Assembly (NCBI RefSeq): GCF_009831575.1
Contig: NZ_WUUT01000001.1
Coordinates: forward strand, 581,345-645,344
From: Halovenus carboxidivorans
Lineage (GTDB): Archaea > Halobacteriota > Halobacteria > Halobacteriales > Haloarculaceae
DNA: 64,000 bases
Reading direction: 5' to 3'
Positions 18,005 to 26,504 of this stretch are shown here, piece after piece; position 1 is the stretch's first letter; each line of letters opens with the position of its first letter. The notes beneath the pieces were generated by a model. It made no database searches. It saw only the letters and a program-made list of their open reading frames with translations, and had not been told where the DNA came from. A program made the translations under genes and the position numbers.

Positions 18005-18035
18005 CGATGCTCCCCGTCGCGTGTTCGCTCGCTCA

Positions 18036-18518
18036 TTAGTTCTCACCCGTTTCGATTACGATCCGTTCGCGTTCGATTGCCAGCCGGAACGTCGGGACCG
18101 TCTCGCGGACGCGCTCGACTAACCCCTTGTCCGTGAGTGTGTGCAGCGCAGATCGCACGTCGTCGACGCTCGGCTCTGCTCCGGTGGCTTCAACGTCGTG
18201 AAGCGTCGCGACGACACTCTGTGGCTCGTCGTCCGGTCCCGGGAGGACGCCGACGATACGGCGCTGTAGCTCCGTCCCGGCGACCGAGCGCTCCCCGGTC
18301 CCGCCGTCGCCGTCCCCGACCAGTTCCTCGGCCTCGGGCGTCGCACAGATCATCGAGTTCTCGTCGCGGTAGTAGTACTCCCCAAGTTCGGATTCGAGAT
18401 ACTGATGGACCTCGCTGCCGCCTGCGAGCCCCCACCGCTCCTGTAGCTCCGCGTTTTTGGTGGGCTGGAGTTCGACGATATCGGCGAGCCGCTCTCTTGC
18501 CTCCTCGGAGAGACTCAT
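18036..18518 (-). CDS. DUF5797 family winged-helix-like protein
   Basis: A 160-residue acidic haloarchaeal protein. It opens [20 protein letters not shown], followed by '[20 protein letters not shown]', which looks like a winged helix. A second helix-turn-helix-like segment near residues 115-140 ('[19 protein letters not shown]') matches the common wHTH pattern. It may therefore be a DNA- or protein-binding regulator, but no target is known. It sits between Mut7-C (32 nt upstream) and tgtA (31 nt downstream) on the same strand, consistent with an operon. Confidence 0.82.
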   Translation of the reverse strand: MSLSEEARERLADIVELQPTKNAELQERWGLAGGSEVHQYLESELGEYYYRDENSMICATPEAEELVGDGDGGTGERSVAGTELQRRIVGVLPGPDDEPQSVVATLHDVEATGAEPSVDDVRSALHTLTDKGLVERVRETVPTFRLAIERERIVIETGEN

Positions 18519-18550
18519 TACCCCCTATACTCGACAGTCTCTAAAGCCCG

Positions 18551-19009
18551 TTATGGATTCGAGTCGGCCGAGCCGACGACCTCGGTCACCCGATCCCAGT
18601 GGCTCCCCTTCCAGAAGTACTGCTCACAGTCCCGACACTGCCAGATCTCCTCGATTCCGTCCGGCGCGTGTCCGGGGCGGGACTCGTCCTCACCGAGCGC
18701 TCGTACTCGCCCGTTGCAGACACTACAGCGTTCCGGCTGGTCGGGCAGTTCGATTCGGAACCCCTGTTCGTGCAACTCCGCGAGTTGGTCCTCGATCTCG
18801 CGCGAACTGAGGAGGGCGGCACCGTCGGTCCGTTCGGCCAGTTCCTGGTCCCGGGTCACCAGCGTCCGGCCCTCCGATTCCGCGAGCGCGGCGAGCGCGT
18901 CGTCGGCCTCGATTCCCTCCTCCTGTGCGTACAGCGTGTCGTATCCACACATCCGCAGGTAGGTGGCGAGTTTGCCGAGCATCACGTCGAGCAGCAGTCG
19001 CCGGCTCAT
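18551..19009 (-). CDS. Mut7-C RNase domain protein
   Basis: A 152-residue protein of the Mut7-C family, a PIN-like nuclease fold plus zinc ribbon. The N-terminal 'LLLDVMLGKLATYLRMCGYDT' (split: LLLDVMLGKL, ATYLRMCGYDT) carries the first catalytic Asp, 'LVTRDQELAER' near residue 51 the next acidic residues, and the C-terminal zinc site is CSVC near 100 with CRDC near 130. The ATG overlaps the polX stop by one base (TGATG), so translation is probably coupled. Mut7-C proteins are thought to cleave RNA; no target is known in archaea. Confidence 0.88.
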   Translation of the reverse strand: MSRRLLLDVMLGKLATYLRMCGYDTLYAQEEGIEADDALAALAESEGRTLVTRDQELAERTDGAALLSSREIEDQLAELHEQGFRIELPDQPERCSVCNGRVRALGEDESRPGHAPDGIEEIWQCRDCEQYFWKGSHWDRVTEVVGSADSNP

Positions 19010-20748
19010 CACTGGACGAACGCCTGGATCTCCTCGGCTGGCCGGGTGTTGAGCACGTCCTCGGCTTCGGCCCAGCCGCGCCGGGCGGTGTGAGCGCCGT
19101 ATCTGATGTACTCGAAGCTCGACGGCTCGTGTGCGTCGGTGTCGATGACGACCGTCGCGCCGGCGTCGAGCGCCTGCTTCACCGCCCGTCCGGGGAGATC
19201 CAGCCGACCGGGGGTCGAGTTGATCTCCAGTGCCGTGCCGTGTTCGGCCGCGACCGCCGCCAGTCGCTCGACGTCCAGATCCAGCCCCGCGCGCTGGTTG
19301 AGCCGCCGGCCGGAGGGATGGCCGAGAACGTCGACCTCGGGGTGTCTGGCGGCCTCGGCGAGTCGTTCGGTTCCCTCTCCGTCGAGACCGCTGTGCGGCG
19401 AGGCGACGACGAGATCCAGCGCTTCGAGCACGTCGTCTCCGACCGAGATGCCGCCGTCGGCCTCGATATTCGCCTCGACACCCGCGAAGACCTCGATCTC
19501 CGCCTCCGCGGCGACCGCCTCGATCCGCTCGATCTGCTCGTAGAGTTCGTCGTCGTCCAGCCCGACGCCGCTCAGGATGCCCGGTCCGCTCGCGTGGTCG
19601 GTCACGGCGATGTACTCGTGGCCGAACTCCGCTGCGGCGTCGACCAGTTCCGTGATCGAGTTCCCGCCGTCGGACCACTCGCTGTGCATGTGGAGGTCGC
19701 CGCGTAGCTGTGACTGCTCCAGCAGATCGGGGAGATCGCCGGCGGCCGCTCGCTCGACCTCCCCGCGGTCCTCCCGGAGTTCCGGCGGGACCCACTCCAT
19801 CCCCAGTGCGTCGTACATCCCCTCCTCGTCGACTCCGGCGACTCGCTCGCCGACCCGCTGGCCGCTGTCCGGATCCGCTACCTCGGAGATGTCGAAGACC
19901 CCGTACTCGTTGACCTTCTGGTCGCGATCTAACGCCCGGTTGCGAACGGCGACGTTGTGCTGTTTGCTCCCGGTGAAGTACTGCAGCGCCGCGCCGAACT
20001 CCTCGTCGTCGACGACGCGCAGATCGACGCGTACGCCTTCCGTCCGCAGGCTCGCCTTCGAGGTTCCGGCCTCGATCACCGTGTCGGCGATGTCGAGGCT
20101 CTGAAACGCCTCGATGACCGCTTCCGGTTGGTCGCTGCCGACCAGCACGTCTACGTCGCCGACGGTCGGCTTCCACCGGCGGATCGAGCCCGCGAGTTCA
20201 CAGCGCTCGACGGCCTCGGTTTCGAGCAGCGCATCACGCACGCGCTCGCCGCGCGGCCGCGCCCGATCGAGCAACTGCCGCTCGTGAGCGGTCCGCGCGA
20301 AATCGATGCCGTCGAGAATGTTCTGTTCGGTCTTCGGGCCGAATCCCGGCACCTCTTGGATCTCGCCCGCCCGGGCCGCCGACTCCAGATCGTCCAGCGT
20401 CTGAACCCCAAGTTCCTCGTAGAGCGTGCCGACGGTCTTCGGCCCGACGCCCTCGACGCGGGTCAGCGCGTCCATCTCGACCGGCATCTCCGCCTGTAGC
20501 TCCGTCAACTCCTCGATCTCTCCGGTCTCGACGTACTCGACGATCTTCGCCGAGATTGCGTCCCCGACGCCGTCGATCTCGGCCACCGCCTCCTTCCCGT
20601 CCGCGGCGAGATCCGCGATGTCCTCCGGGTAGTCGCGGACGTTCTCCGCCGCGCGACGGTACGTCCGAGGTTTGTAGGACACGTCCTGGGCTTCGAGCAG
20701 ATCGGCGAAGGTTTCGAGGCGCCTGGCGACCTCGTCGTTACGGCTCAT
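19009..20748 (-). CDS. polX: DNA polymerase/3'-5' exonuclease PolX
   Basis: A 579-residue family X repair polymerase with a C-terminal PHP nuclease. Helix-hairpin-helix repeats lie near residues 45-130 ('EIDGVGDAISAKI', 'RVEGVGPKTVGTLY', 'EVPGFGPKTEQNIL'). The nucleotidyltransferase Asp pair is in 'VGDVDVLVGSD' near 195. The PHP domain starts at 'LRGDLHMHSEWSDG' near 338 and continues with 'VTDHA', 'GVEANI' and 'HPSGR' metal-binding motifs. It fills short gaps in base-excision repair. The ATG at 20748 is used rather than an upstream codon because it gives the family start MSRNDEVARRLE. Mut7-C overlaps its end. Confidence 0.95.
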   Translation of the reverse strand: MSRNDEVARRLETFADLLEAQDVSYKPRTYRRAAENVRDYPEDIADLAADGKEAVAEIDGVGDAISAKIVEYVETGEIEELTELQAEMPVEMDALTRVEGVGPKTVGTLYEELGVQTLDDLESAARAGEIQEVPGFGPKTEQNILDGIDFARTAHERQLLDRARPRGERVRDALLETEAVERCELAGSIRRWKPTVGDVDVLVGSDQPEAVIEAFQSLDIADTVIEAGTSKASLRTEGVRVDLRVVDDEEFGAALQYFTGSKQHNVAVRNRALDRDQKVNEYGVFDISEVADPDSGQRVGERVAGVDEEGMYDALGMEWVPPELREDRGEVERAAAGDLPDLLEQSQLRGDLHMHSEWSDGGNSITELVDAAAEFGHEYIAVTDHASGPGILSGVGLDDDELYEQIERIEAVAAEAEIEVFAGVEANIEADGGISVGDDVLEALDLVVASPHSGLDGEGTERLAEAARHPEVDVLGHPSGRRLNQRAGLDLDVERLAAVAAEHGTALEINSTPGRLDLPGRAVKQALDAGATVVIDTDAHEPSSFEYIRYGAHTARRGWAEAEDVLNTRPAEEIQAFVQ

Positions 20749-20831
20749 ACCCTCCTTCGGGTCGGCAGGAAAATAAAACGTCTCGCCTCGCAATCACAAC
20801 GGCCTTTTGCCCACCCGCGTTAGGTCCGAAC

Positions 20832-21020
20832 ATGGAACTGACAGTCACCGGTATGTCCTGTGACGGCTGTGAACAGAACGTCGAACAGGCTGTCTCCGAA
20901 CTCGACGGCGTCACCGCCGTCGAGGCGGACCATGAGGGCGACCGCGTCGTGATCGACGGCGAGGTCTCGGACGCCGACGTTCGGGCGGCTATCGAAGACG
21001 CCGGTTACGAACCCGCCTGA
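20832..21020 (+). CDS. heavy-metal-associated (HMA) domain protein, CopZ-like
   Basis: A 62-residue ferredoxin-like copper-chaperone domain, MELTVTGMSCDGCEQNV, with the CxxC metal site at residues 10 and 13. This is the size of stand-alone chaperones such as CopZ. No copper ATPase is adjacent, so it may serve a distant one. The ATG at 20832 gives exactly one HMA domain; a longer upstream frame is antisense to polX. Confidence 0.88.
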   Translation: MELTVTGMSCDGCEQNVEQAVSELDGVTAVEADHEGDRVVIDGEVSDADVRAAIEDAGYEPA

Positions 21021-21118
21021 CGCCCAGATCCTCCGAACCCTTCTTTTCGAGACCGGACGGGCCGCGCCGACTCCCCCGTCCCCATAGCTCTAAGGGCGTG
21101 TCCGTCGCAGTCGAGAAC

Positions 21119-21922
21119 ATGGACACCTCGACAGAGATGGACAACGGACTCGCTCGTATCGACCGCGACGGCTACCGCGGCGAGGTCGTGATCCAGCGTC
21201 CCGAGAAGCGAAACGCGATGAACGAGGACCTGCTTCGTGATCTCCTGCAGGCGTTTCGCACCCTCGACGAGGACGACGAGATCCGCGCGGTGATCCTCCG
21301 CGGCGAGGGACCAGTGCTGAGCGCGGGGATGGACCTGGAGATGATGCGGGGACTCGCCGGGGAGTCGACCGACGAGTCGGTCACCGACTCGCTGTTCCCG
21401 GACGTGCTCGCGGCCATCGAGGACTGTTCGGTGCCGACCATCGCGGCGATTCACGGCGCGGCACCCGCCGGAGCCTTCGAGTTGACCCTGCCCTTCGACT
21501 TTCGGATCATCGACAGCGAGGCCAACTACGGCGTCGTCGAAGTGAAACTCGGCACGTTCCCCCACGGCGGCGCGACCCAGCGACTCCCCCGGCTGGTCGG
21601 CCTGGCGAAAGCCAAAGAGATCGTTCTCACCGGCGAGTACGTCGACCCGGCGGAGGCGGCGGAGGCCGGCCTAGTTCGGGAAGTCGTCGACCCCGGCGAG
21701 GTCGTCGACACGGCCCGGGAACTGGCCGAGGATCTCGCCGCGAACGGTCCGATCGGGATGCGGATGGCCAAGCGGGCGCTCAACGCCGCCGCCGAGATGC
21801 CTCTGGAGGAAGGGCTGGCATTCGAGCGCGCGCTGGCGAAGGAGACCTACCGGACGGACGACTACCGCGAGGGCGTCGAAGCACGCTTAGAGGGCCGCGA
21901 ACCCGAGTTCCGAAACGAGTGA
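21119..21922 (+). CDS. enoyl-CoA hydratase/isomerase family protein
   Basis: A 267-residue crotonase-fold enzyme. 'RPEKRNAMNEDLL' near residue 26, the oxyanion-hole pair 'SAGMDLEMM' near 68 and 'IHGAAPAGAFELTLPFDF' (110-127), and 'GTFPHGGATQRLPRLVG' (147-163) fit the family. In the usual glutamate positions the sequence reads Phe-Glu-Leu and His-Gly-Gly, so hydratase activity may be altered and an isomerase or hydrolase role is possible. The ATG at 21119 is preferred to a GTG 21 nt upstream, since the upstream stretch resembles a promoter-proximal leader. Convergent with the next small gene at 1 nt. Confidence 0.85.
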   Translation: MDTSTEMDNGLARIDRDGYRGEVVIQRPEKRNAMNEDLLRDLLQAFRTLDEDDEIRAVILRGEGPVLSAGMDLEMMRGLAGESTDESVTDSLFPDVLAAIEDCSVPTIAAIHGAAPAGAFELTLPFDFRIIDSEANYGVVEVKLGTFPHGGATQRLPRLVGLAKAKEIVLTGEYVDPAEAAEAGLVREVVDPGEVVDTARELAEDLAANGPIGMRMAKRALNAAAEMPLEEGLAFERALAKETYRTDDYREGVEARLEGREPEFRNE

Positions 21923-21923
21923 T

Positions 21924-22145
21924 CTACGCTCTCGGAAGTCGATCATCGGCCGTGAGTGTCGGCTCCCGGGTACAGGCCTCATCGGTCGCTCGCAGGGCCG
22001 TCACGACCGCTTCGGCCCGCTCGTCTTCTGTTTCGAGATCCAGTTCCTCCAGGGCGGCCTCCAGCCGCGCGACCGCACACTGCAGTTGATACTCCGGTTC
22101 TGCCGGGGGCCGCTGTCGACTGTCCGGCGCTGGCTGCTCTGACAT
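21924..22145 (-). CDS. small acidic protein of unknown function
   Basis: A 73-residue soluble protein starting MSEQPAPDSRQRPPAEPEYQ and continuing as one long charged helix (about 22-58). No family recognised. Codon use is like the neighbours. The ATG at 22145 is used; longer frames start inside the dyad-rich promoter region upstream. That region is unusually elaborate for such a small gene. Confidence 0.6.
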   Translation of the reverse strand: MSEQPAPDSRQRPPAEPEYQLQCAVARLEAALEELDLETEDERAEAVVTALRATDEACTREPTLTADDRLPRA

Positions 22146-22154
22146 ACCCTCACA

Positions 22155-22280
22155 TTCGTACTTGATATCCGTTGTTATGTACTTGCTACTTGGTAGCGCG
22201 AGCCATCTCAGTTCCATCCAAACGGAGATGGACCCTTCTCGTTTGGTATCGCGATATGTGGTTTATTGCCCCACATAGCT
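22155..22280 (-). promoter_or_regulatory. dyad-rich regulatory region before the 73-residue gene
   Basis: The 177 bp between two minus-strand genes hold several ordered signals: direct repeats GTACTTG at 22158-22164 and 22179-22185 (21 bp, two helical turns apart); CCATCTC (22203-22209) with GAGATGG (22225-22231); CCAAAC (22218-22223) with GTTTGG (22241-22246); the 10-bp palindrome TATCGCGATA (22247-22256); and ATGTGG (22256-22261) with CCACAT (22271-22276). A regulated promoter is inferred from this concentration and position; the binding factors are unknown. Confidence 0.45.
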
Positions 22281-22322
22281 CCAAACCGTTACACGAGGCT
22301 CGTACAGCTCTTCTACCGGAAA

Positions 22323-22784
22323 TCAGGCCGAACAGACAGATTCGATGAACCGGAGCGCATCTGGGCCGTCGCGACGCTCGACGACGACGAGCATCGTCTC
22401 CGAACCGTAGCCGGCACCGAGCACTTCGATATCGGCCGTCTCGCACCGCCCGAGCACCCGCCGGAACAGCCCGATAGAGACCGATCCGGTGACGAGCACC
22501 GCCGTCAGCGATCCCTCGCCGGGGGCGAATCCCGTCTCCCCGACCGTCAGCAGTCCCTCATCGCCGCGGCCGAGGCCGGTCTCCATCGTGACCCGAACGT
22601 CGCCGTGTTCGTCGCCGCTGTCGAGTTCCTCCCCGTACCGCCGGAGCGCGGCCGCGACGGCCTCCTCCTCGCCCACGTCGAGAAATCGGGCCGCCGCCGA
22701 GTAGTTGAGCACGCCCGCCGCCAGCGCGTCGTGAACGAAGGGGTGGTCGCGTGCCGCTTCCCGGGCGCGTTCTGCGAGTGTCAT
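22323..22784 (-). CDS. haloarchaeal DUF7523-like protein
   Basis: A 153-residue soluble protein. It begins MTLAERAREAARDHPFVHDA and has 'LAAGVLNYSAAARFLDVGEEEAVAAALRRY' (split: LAAGVLNYSAAARFL, EEEAVAAALRRY), which recurs in a haloarchaeal family of unknown function. The C-terminal half is beta-rich with an ACT-like feel ('SLTAVLVTGSVSIGLFRRVL'). A regulatory role is possible but unproven. The ATG at 22784 is chosen on the family start. It is divergent from cbiX with 72 bp between. Confidence 0.75.
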   Translation of the reverse strand: MTLAERAREAARDHPFVHDALAAGVLNYSAAARFLDVGEEEAVAAALRRYGEELDSGDEHGDVRVTMETGLGRGDEGLLTVGETGFAPGEGSLTAVLVTGSVSIGLFRRVLGRCETADIEVLGAGYGSETMLVVVERRDGPDALRFIESVCSA

Positions 22785-22856
22785 GTCCGTGGCAACCGCC
22801 GCGAACGGCTTAACCCATTCGCAGGCCCTAAGCCGCTCTCGCCCCAACTGCTGTCT

Positions 22857-23750
22857 ATGTCAACCGCCCTCGTCATCGCGGCTCACGGCTCACACAAAAA
22901 TCCCGGCTCCAGCACGCCCGCCTTCGAGCACGCCGACCGCATCCGCGAAACGGGTGCCTTCGACGAAGTCCGAGAGACGTTCTGGAAGGAGGAACCCTCC
23001 TTTCGCGAGGTGTTGCGGACCGTCGACGCCGACGAGGTGTACGTCGTCCCGCTGTTCATCAGCGAGGGCTACTTCACCGAGGAGGTCATCCCACGAGAGC
23101 TTCGCCTGGAGGGCTGGAAACCGGAACTGTGGGACTCCGACGGAACGAGCGCCGATACTGCCGTGTTGACGGCAGCCGACACCGGCCAGACCGTCCATTA
23201 CTGTGGTCCCGTCGGGACTCACGACGCGATGAGCGACGTGATCATCCAGCGCGCGAAATCCGTCACGGACGACCCGTCCGTCGGCGAGGGGTTCGGGCTG
23301 GCCGTGGTCGGCCACGGCACCCGCCGAAACGAAAACTCCGCGAAGGCAATCGAGTACCACGCCGACCGCATCCGGGCGACCGACCGCTTCGACGAGGTGC
23401 AGGCGCTGTTCATGGACGAAGACCCCGAAATCGACGACGTGACCGAGTACGTCGAGACAGAGAATATCGTCGTCGTCCCGCTGTTCATCTCCGACGGCTT
23501 TCACACGCAGGAAGACATTCCGGAGGACATGGGATTGACCGACGACTACCGGACCGGCTACGACGTTCCCGAGACGGTCGACGGCCACGACATCTGGTAC
23601 TCCGGGGCCGTCGGCACCGAACCGCTGCTTGCCGACGTGGTCCTCGAACGCGCCGACGACGCCGGTGCCGAACTCGACGGAGCCCACGCGCAGATCCGCG
23701 AGCGCACCGAGACCACGGCGGACGAACCGCCGACTGCCGGTCTCCGCTGA
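22857..23750 (+). CDS. cbiX: CbiX-type sirohydrochlorin cobaltochelatase
   Basis: A 297-residue two-domain chelatase that inserts cobalt (or possibly iron or nickel) into sirohydrochlorin for cobalamin or related tetrapyrroles. Each half has the chelatase His motif: 'VIAAHGSHKNPGS' at the N-terminus and 'VVGHGTRRNENS' near residue 150. Each half also has a metal-site 'VVPLFIS' segment (about 62 and 205). The long form with two complete halves is common in haloarchaea. The downstream DR2241-like gene, 66 nt away, is a known partner. The ATG at 22857 is used; the upstream frame is antisense to the DUF7523 gene. Confidence 0.92.
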   Translation: MSTALVIAAHGSHKNPGSSTPAFEHADRIRETGAFDEVRETFWKEEPSFREVLRTVDADEVYVVPLFISEGYFTEEVIPRELRLEGWKPELWDSDGTSADTAVLTAADTGQTVHYCGPVGTHDAMSDVIIQRAKSVTDDPSVGEGFGLAVVGHGTRRNENSAKAIEYHADRIRATDRFDEVQALFMDEDPEIDDVTEYVETENIVVVPLFISDGFHTQEDIPEDMGLTDDYRTGYDVPETVDGHDIWYSGAVGTEPLLADVVLERADDAGAELDGAHAQIRERTETTADEPPTAGLR

Positions 23751-23816
23751 CCGGACAGCCCCGTACTGTTCACCGGAATCGGCCCCCTTTTCCGCGCTCA
23801 CACCCTCGATTCCTGT

Positions 23817-24878
23817 ATGACTGCATACGTCGACGCGCTCGTCGAGACCGCCCCAGACGGGGTCTCTTTCGACGGCCTCACCGTCGAGTTCGACGGCGCC
23901 TACACCTACCGTACCCCCGAGGTGGAGTTGACGGGGCTGTCCGAACCGGAACTCCGGGAACTCGCGACCGGATCGCCCCACGTCACGAACTGGTACTTCT
24001 GGCACGCCGTCGCCCCGCAGAAGGACGACCGGTGGGCGTTTCTCCGCTGGCTGGAAGGCGACGATCCGGTCCCCGAGCGGTACGACCGCCTCGAAGCCGG
24101 CCGCTCGACCGAGTGGGGACAGCTCCACATCACCGTTCGCCTCGACGGGGACGGAGACCGTCGCTACCGGCTCTCTCACGTCGACGACGCCGGAGCCGAC
24201 GCACTGGAGCGGTACGACGACCCGCTCGACGCCCGCGAGCTAGCGACGTACGCCGACGACGGGGACTACCGGCCGCTGAAGACCGCGCCGACGCTCCGCA
24301 CCGGCTGGGTGTTTCCGGATCTCGGCCCCGAGGAACTGATCGAGACGGTCGATTTCTTCTATCCGGCGACGATCACGAACTGGCACCAGGAGCGACGCGG
24401 CGAGTTGGACGTGAGCCACTGGCGGGAGACGATGGCGCGACAGACCGGCATGTACGGCGTCATCGAGACCTGGGACCGCGGCGAGGGACACGAACACGTC
24501 GAGTGGGTCGCAGAGAGCTGTTGTCGTGACTCGCAGTGTCTCAAACGCCGGGTCTGGCAGTACGACGACGAGACCGACCTGGGGACGCCCGGCGGCGACG
24601 GTCCGTTCCCCTGTCGCGAGCCCTGCTCGCTGGTCGTCACTGCGGCCCGGCGGTTCACCAAACTCGACGCCGAGCAGGCTCAGACCTACGAGTTCGAGTT
24701 GACGCCGAGCGAGAAAGAACAGCTAGAGGCGCTCGTCGACGCCGTCGCCGACGGCGAGGTCGACGGCGTCCGTGACGCGGATCTGAGCGACGGGGCCAAC
24801 CGCTTTCGCGCCCGCTTTCTCCGCGCCCGGCGGTTCGACGACGAGGGCAACCTCTCGGGTCAACCGACCGAGAAGTAG
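23817..24878 (+). CDS. CbiX-associated DR2241 family iron-sulfur protein
   Basis: A 353-residue protein with the DR2241 stabilising domain in its N-terminal two-thirds and a putative 4Fe-4S site: 'ESCCRDSQCLKRR' near residue 238 and 'FPCREPCSLVV' near 267 together supply five cysteines. The tail (about 290-353) is a charged helical extension. In haloarchaea and Deinococcus it is found with cbiX, and a role in chelatase activity or precorrin handling is inferred from that association. It follows cbiX after 66 nt on the same strand. Confidence 0.85.
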   Translation: MTAYVDALVETAPDGVSFDGLTVEFDGAYTYRTPEVELTGLSEPELRELATGSPHVTNWYFWHAVAPQKDDRWAFLRWLEGDDPVPERYDRLEAGRSTEWGQLHITVRLDGDGDRRYRLSHVDDAGADALERYDDPLDARELATYADDGDYRPLKTAPTLRTGWVFPDLGPEELIETVDFFYPATITNWHQERRGELDVSHWRETMARQTGMYGVIETWDRGEGHEHVEWVAESCCRDSQCLKRRVWQYDDETDLGTPGGDGPFPCREPCSLVVTAARRFTKLDAEQAQTYEFELTPSEKEQLEALVDAVADGEVDGVRDADLSDGANRFRARFLRARRFDDEGNLSGQPTEK

Positions 24879-24915
24879 GGCAAACGATTAACGGCCTCGG
24901 CGAGGCAGTAGAGGT

Positions 24916-26418
24916 ATGACAGAGGCCGCAGATCTCGTCTTGCGAAACGGTCGCGTCCGGACGCTGGCCGGCGACGCCGCCGAGGCCGTCGCCGCCAGGG
25001 ACGGACGGATCGTCAGCGTCGGCCGGACCAGCGAACTCGACTTTCTCGTCGGCGTCGAGACGACCGTCGTCGACCTCGACGGTCGGGTCGTGCTTCCCGG
25101 CTTCGTGGACGCTCACACGCACATGGACCTGCTCGGCAAACAGCAGGTCGAGGCCGACCTCTCCGGTGCCACCTCTCCCGACGAGTGCCTCGACAGGCTG
25201 GCCGACAGACGCGCGGAGACCGACGGCTGGGTCCTCGGATTCGGCTACGACGAGAGTCGCTGGGACGGCGGCTATCTGACCCGCGACCACCTCGACGACG
25301 TGAGCACCGACCGCCCCGTGGTCGCCTACCGGGAAGACCTTCATCTCGCCTCGGTCAACAGCGTCGTTCTCGACCGTCTCGGAGAGGAGTTCCCCGACGA
25401 GTACGTCGAGACGGAGTCAGGGACCGCGACTGGAGTGCTCCGCGAGGACGCCCTCTCGGTGCTGCGCGAGGCAATCGATCCCGGCCCCGAACGGATCCGC
25501 GAGTATCTCCTGACGGCCCAGGAGTACGCCCACCGGCACGGCGTCACGAGCGTCCACGATATCGTCCGCGACCCGGCGGTCGCACGCACGTACCGCGAAC
25601 TCGACCGGACGGGCGAGCTTACGGTTCGTGTCCGTCTCAACTACCTGGCCGAAAACCTCGACGCCGTCCGGGAGGCCGGGCTGGTCACCAACCACGGCAC
25701 CGAGCACCTCCGGACCGGTGCGATCAAGGCCTTCGCCGACGGGAGTTTCGGGAGCCGGACTGCCCGCCTCTCGGAGCCGTACGCCGACGGAGAGGGCCGC
25801 GGCGAGTGGACGACGCCGCCGGAGGAACTCGCGGCGCTGGTCGAGCGGGTCGACGACGCCGACATGCAGGCGATGATCCACGCCATCGGTGACGAGGCGG
25901 TCGATGCGGTCGTCGACGCCTACGCCGAGGCGGACAGGCGGCGCCACCGAATCGAACACGCCGAACTGCTCTCGGAGGAATCGATCCGGACCGCCGCCGA
26001 GGAGGGCGTCGTCGTCTCGGCACAGCCGAACTTCCTGAAGTGGGCCCGAGACGACGGCCTGTACGACAAGCGACTGGGCGAGCAGCGCCGACGCCGGAGC
26101 AACCCCTTCGGTCGACTCCGCGAGGCGGACGTGCCGCTGGCGTTCGGCAGCGACTGTATGCCGATGGACCCCCTGTTCGGCATCGCACAGGCCACGACCG
26201 CTCCCGAGAAGCGCCAGCGACTCGATACGACCGAGGCCGTCCGGGCGTACACGCTCGGCGGCGCATACGCCGGCTTCGCCGAGGATCGGCTCGGCAGTAT
26301 CGAACCCGAAAAGTACGCCGACTTCGTCGTCCTCGACGGCTCGCCTTGGGAGTACACCGATCCTGCCGAAATCGCCGTCGAGATGACTGTCGTCGGCGGT
26401 ACTATCGTCTCCGAATAG
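24916..26418 (+). CDS. amidohydrolase (YtcJ-like, amidohydrolase 3 family)
   Basis: A 500-residue TIM-barrel metal hydrolase. The metal site 'GFVDAHTHMD' is at about residue 64, 'HRIEHAELLSEESI' near 338, 'SAQPNFLKW' near 364, and the late Asp 'FGSDCMPMDPLFGI' near 410. The N-terminal 'LVLRNGRVRTLAGDAAEAVA' belongs to the composite beta-sandwich. Members act on amides or formamides in many pathways; the substrate here is not predictable. It follows the DR2241 gene by 37 nt and might be co-transcribed with it, though no common pathway is evident. Confidence 0.88.
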   Translation: MTEAADLVLRNGRVRTLAGDAAEAVAARDGRIVSVGRTSELDFLVGVETTVVDLDGRVVLPGFVDAHTHMDLLGKQQVEADLSGATSPDECLDRLADRRAETDGWVLGFGYDESRWDGGYLTRDHLDDVSTDRPVVAYREDLHLASVNSVVLDRLGEEFPDEYVETESGTATGVLREDALSVLREAIDPGPERIREYLLTAQEYAHRHGVTSVHDIVRDPAVARTYRELDRTGELTVRVRLNYLAENLDAVREAGLVTNHGTEHLRTGAIKAFADGSFGSRTARLSEPYADGEGRGEWTTPPEELAALVERVDDADMQAMIHAIGDEAVDAVVDAYAEADRRRHRIEHAELLSEESIRTAAEEGVVVSAQPNFLKWARDDGLYDKRLGEQRRRRSNPFGRLREADVPLAFGSDCMPMDPLFGIAQATTAPEKRQRLDTTEAVRAYTLGGAYAGFAEDRLGSIEPEKYADFVVLDGSPWEYTDPAEIAVEMTVVGGTIVSE

Positions 26419-26504
26419 CGCGGCGACTGCCGACTACCGACGGAATCAATCCTGATATCGATTGTCCGTGGTTTCTTGTATCATGAGGCGTACATTGTCC
26501 GTGT

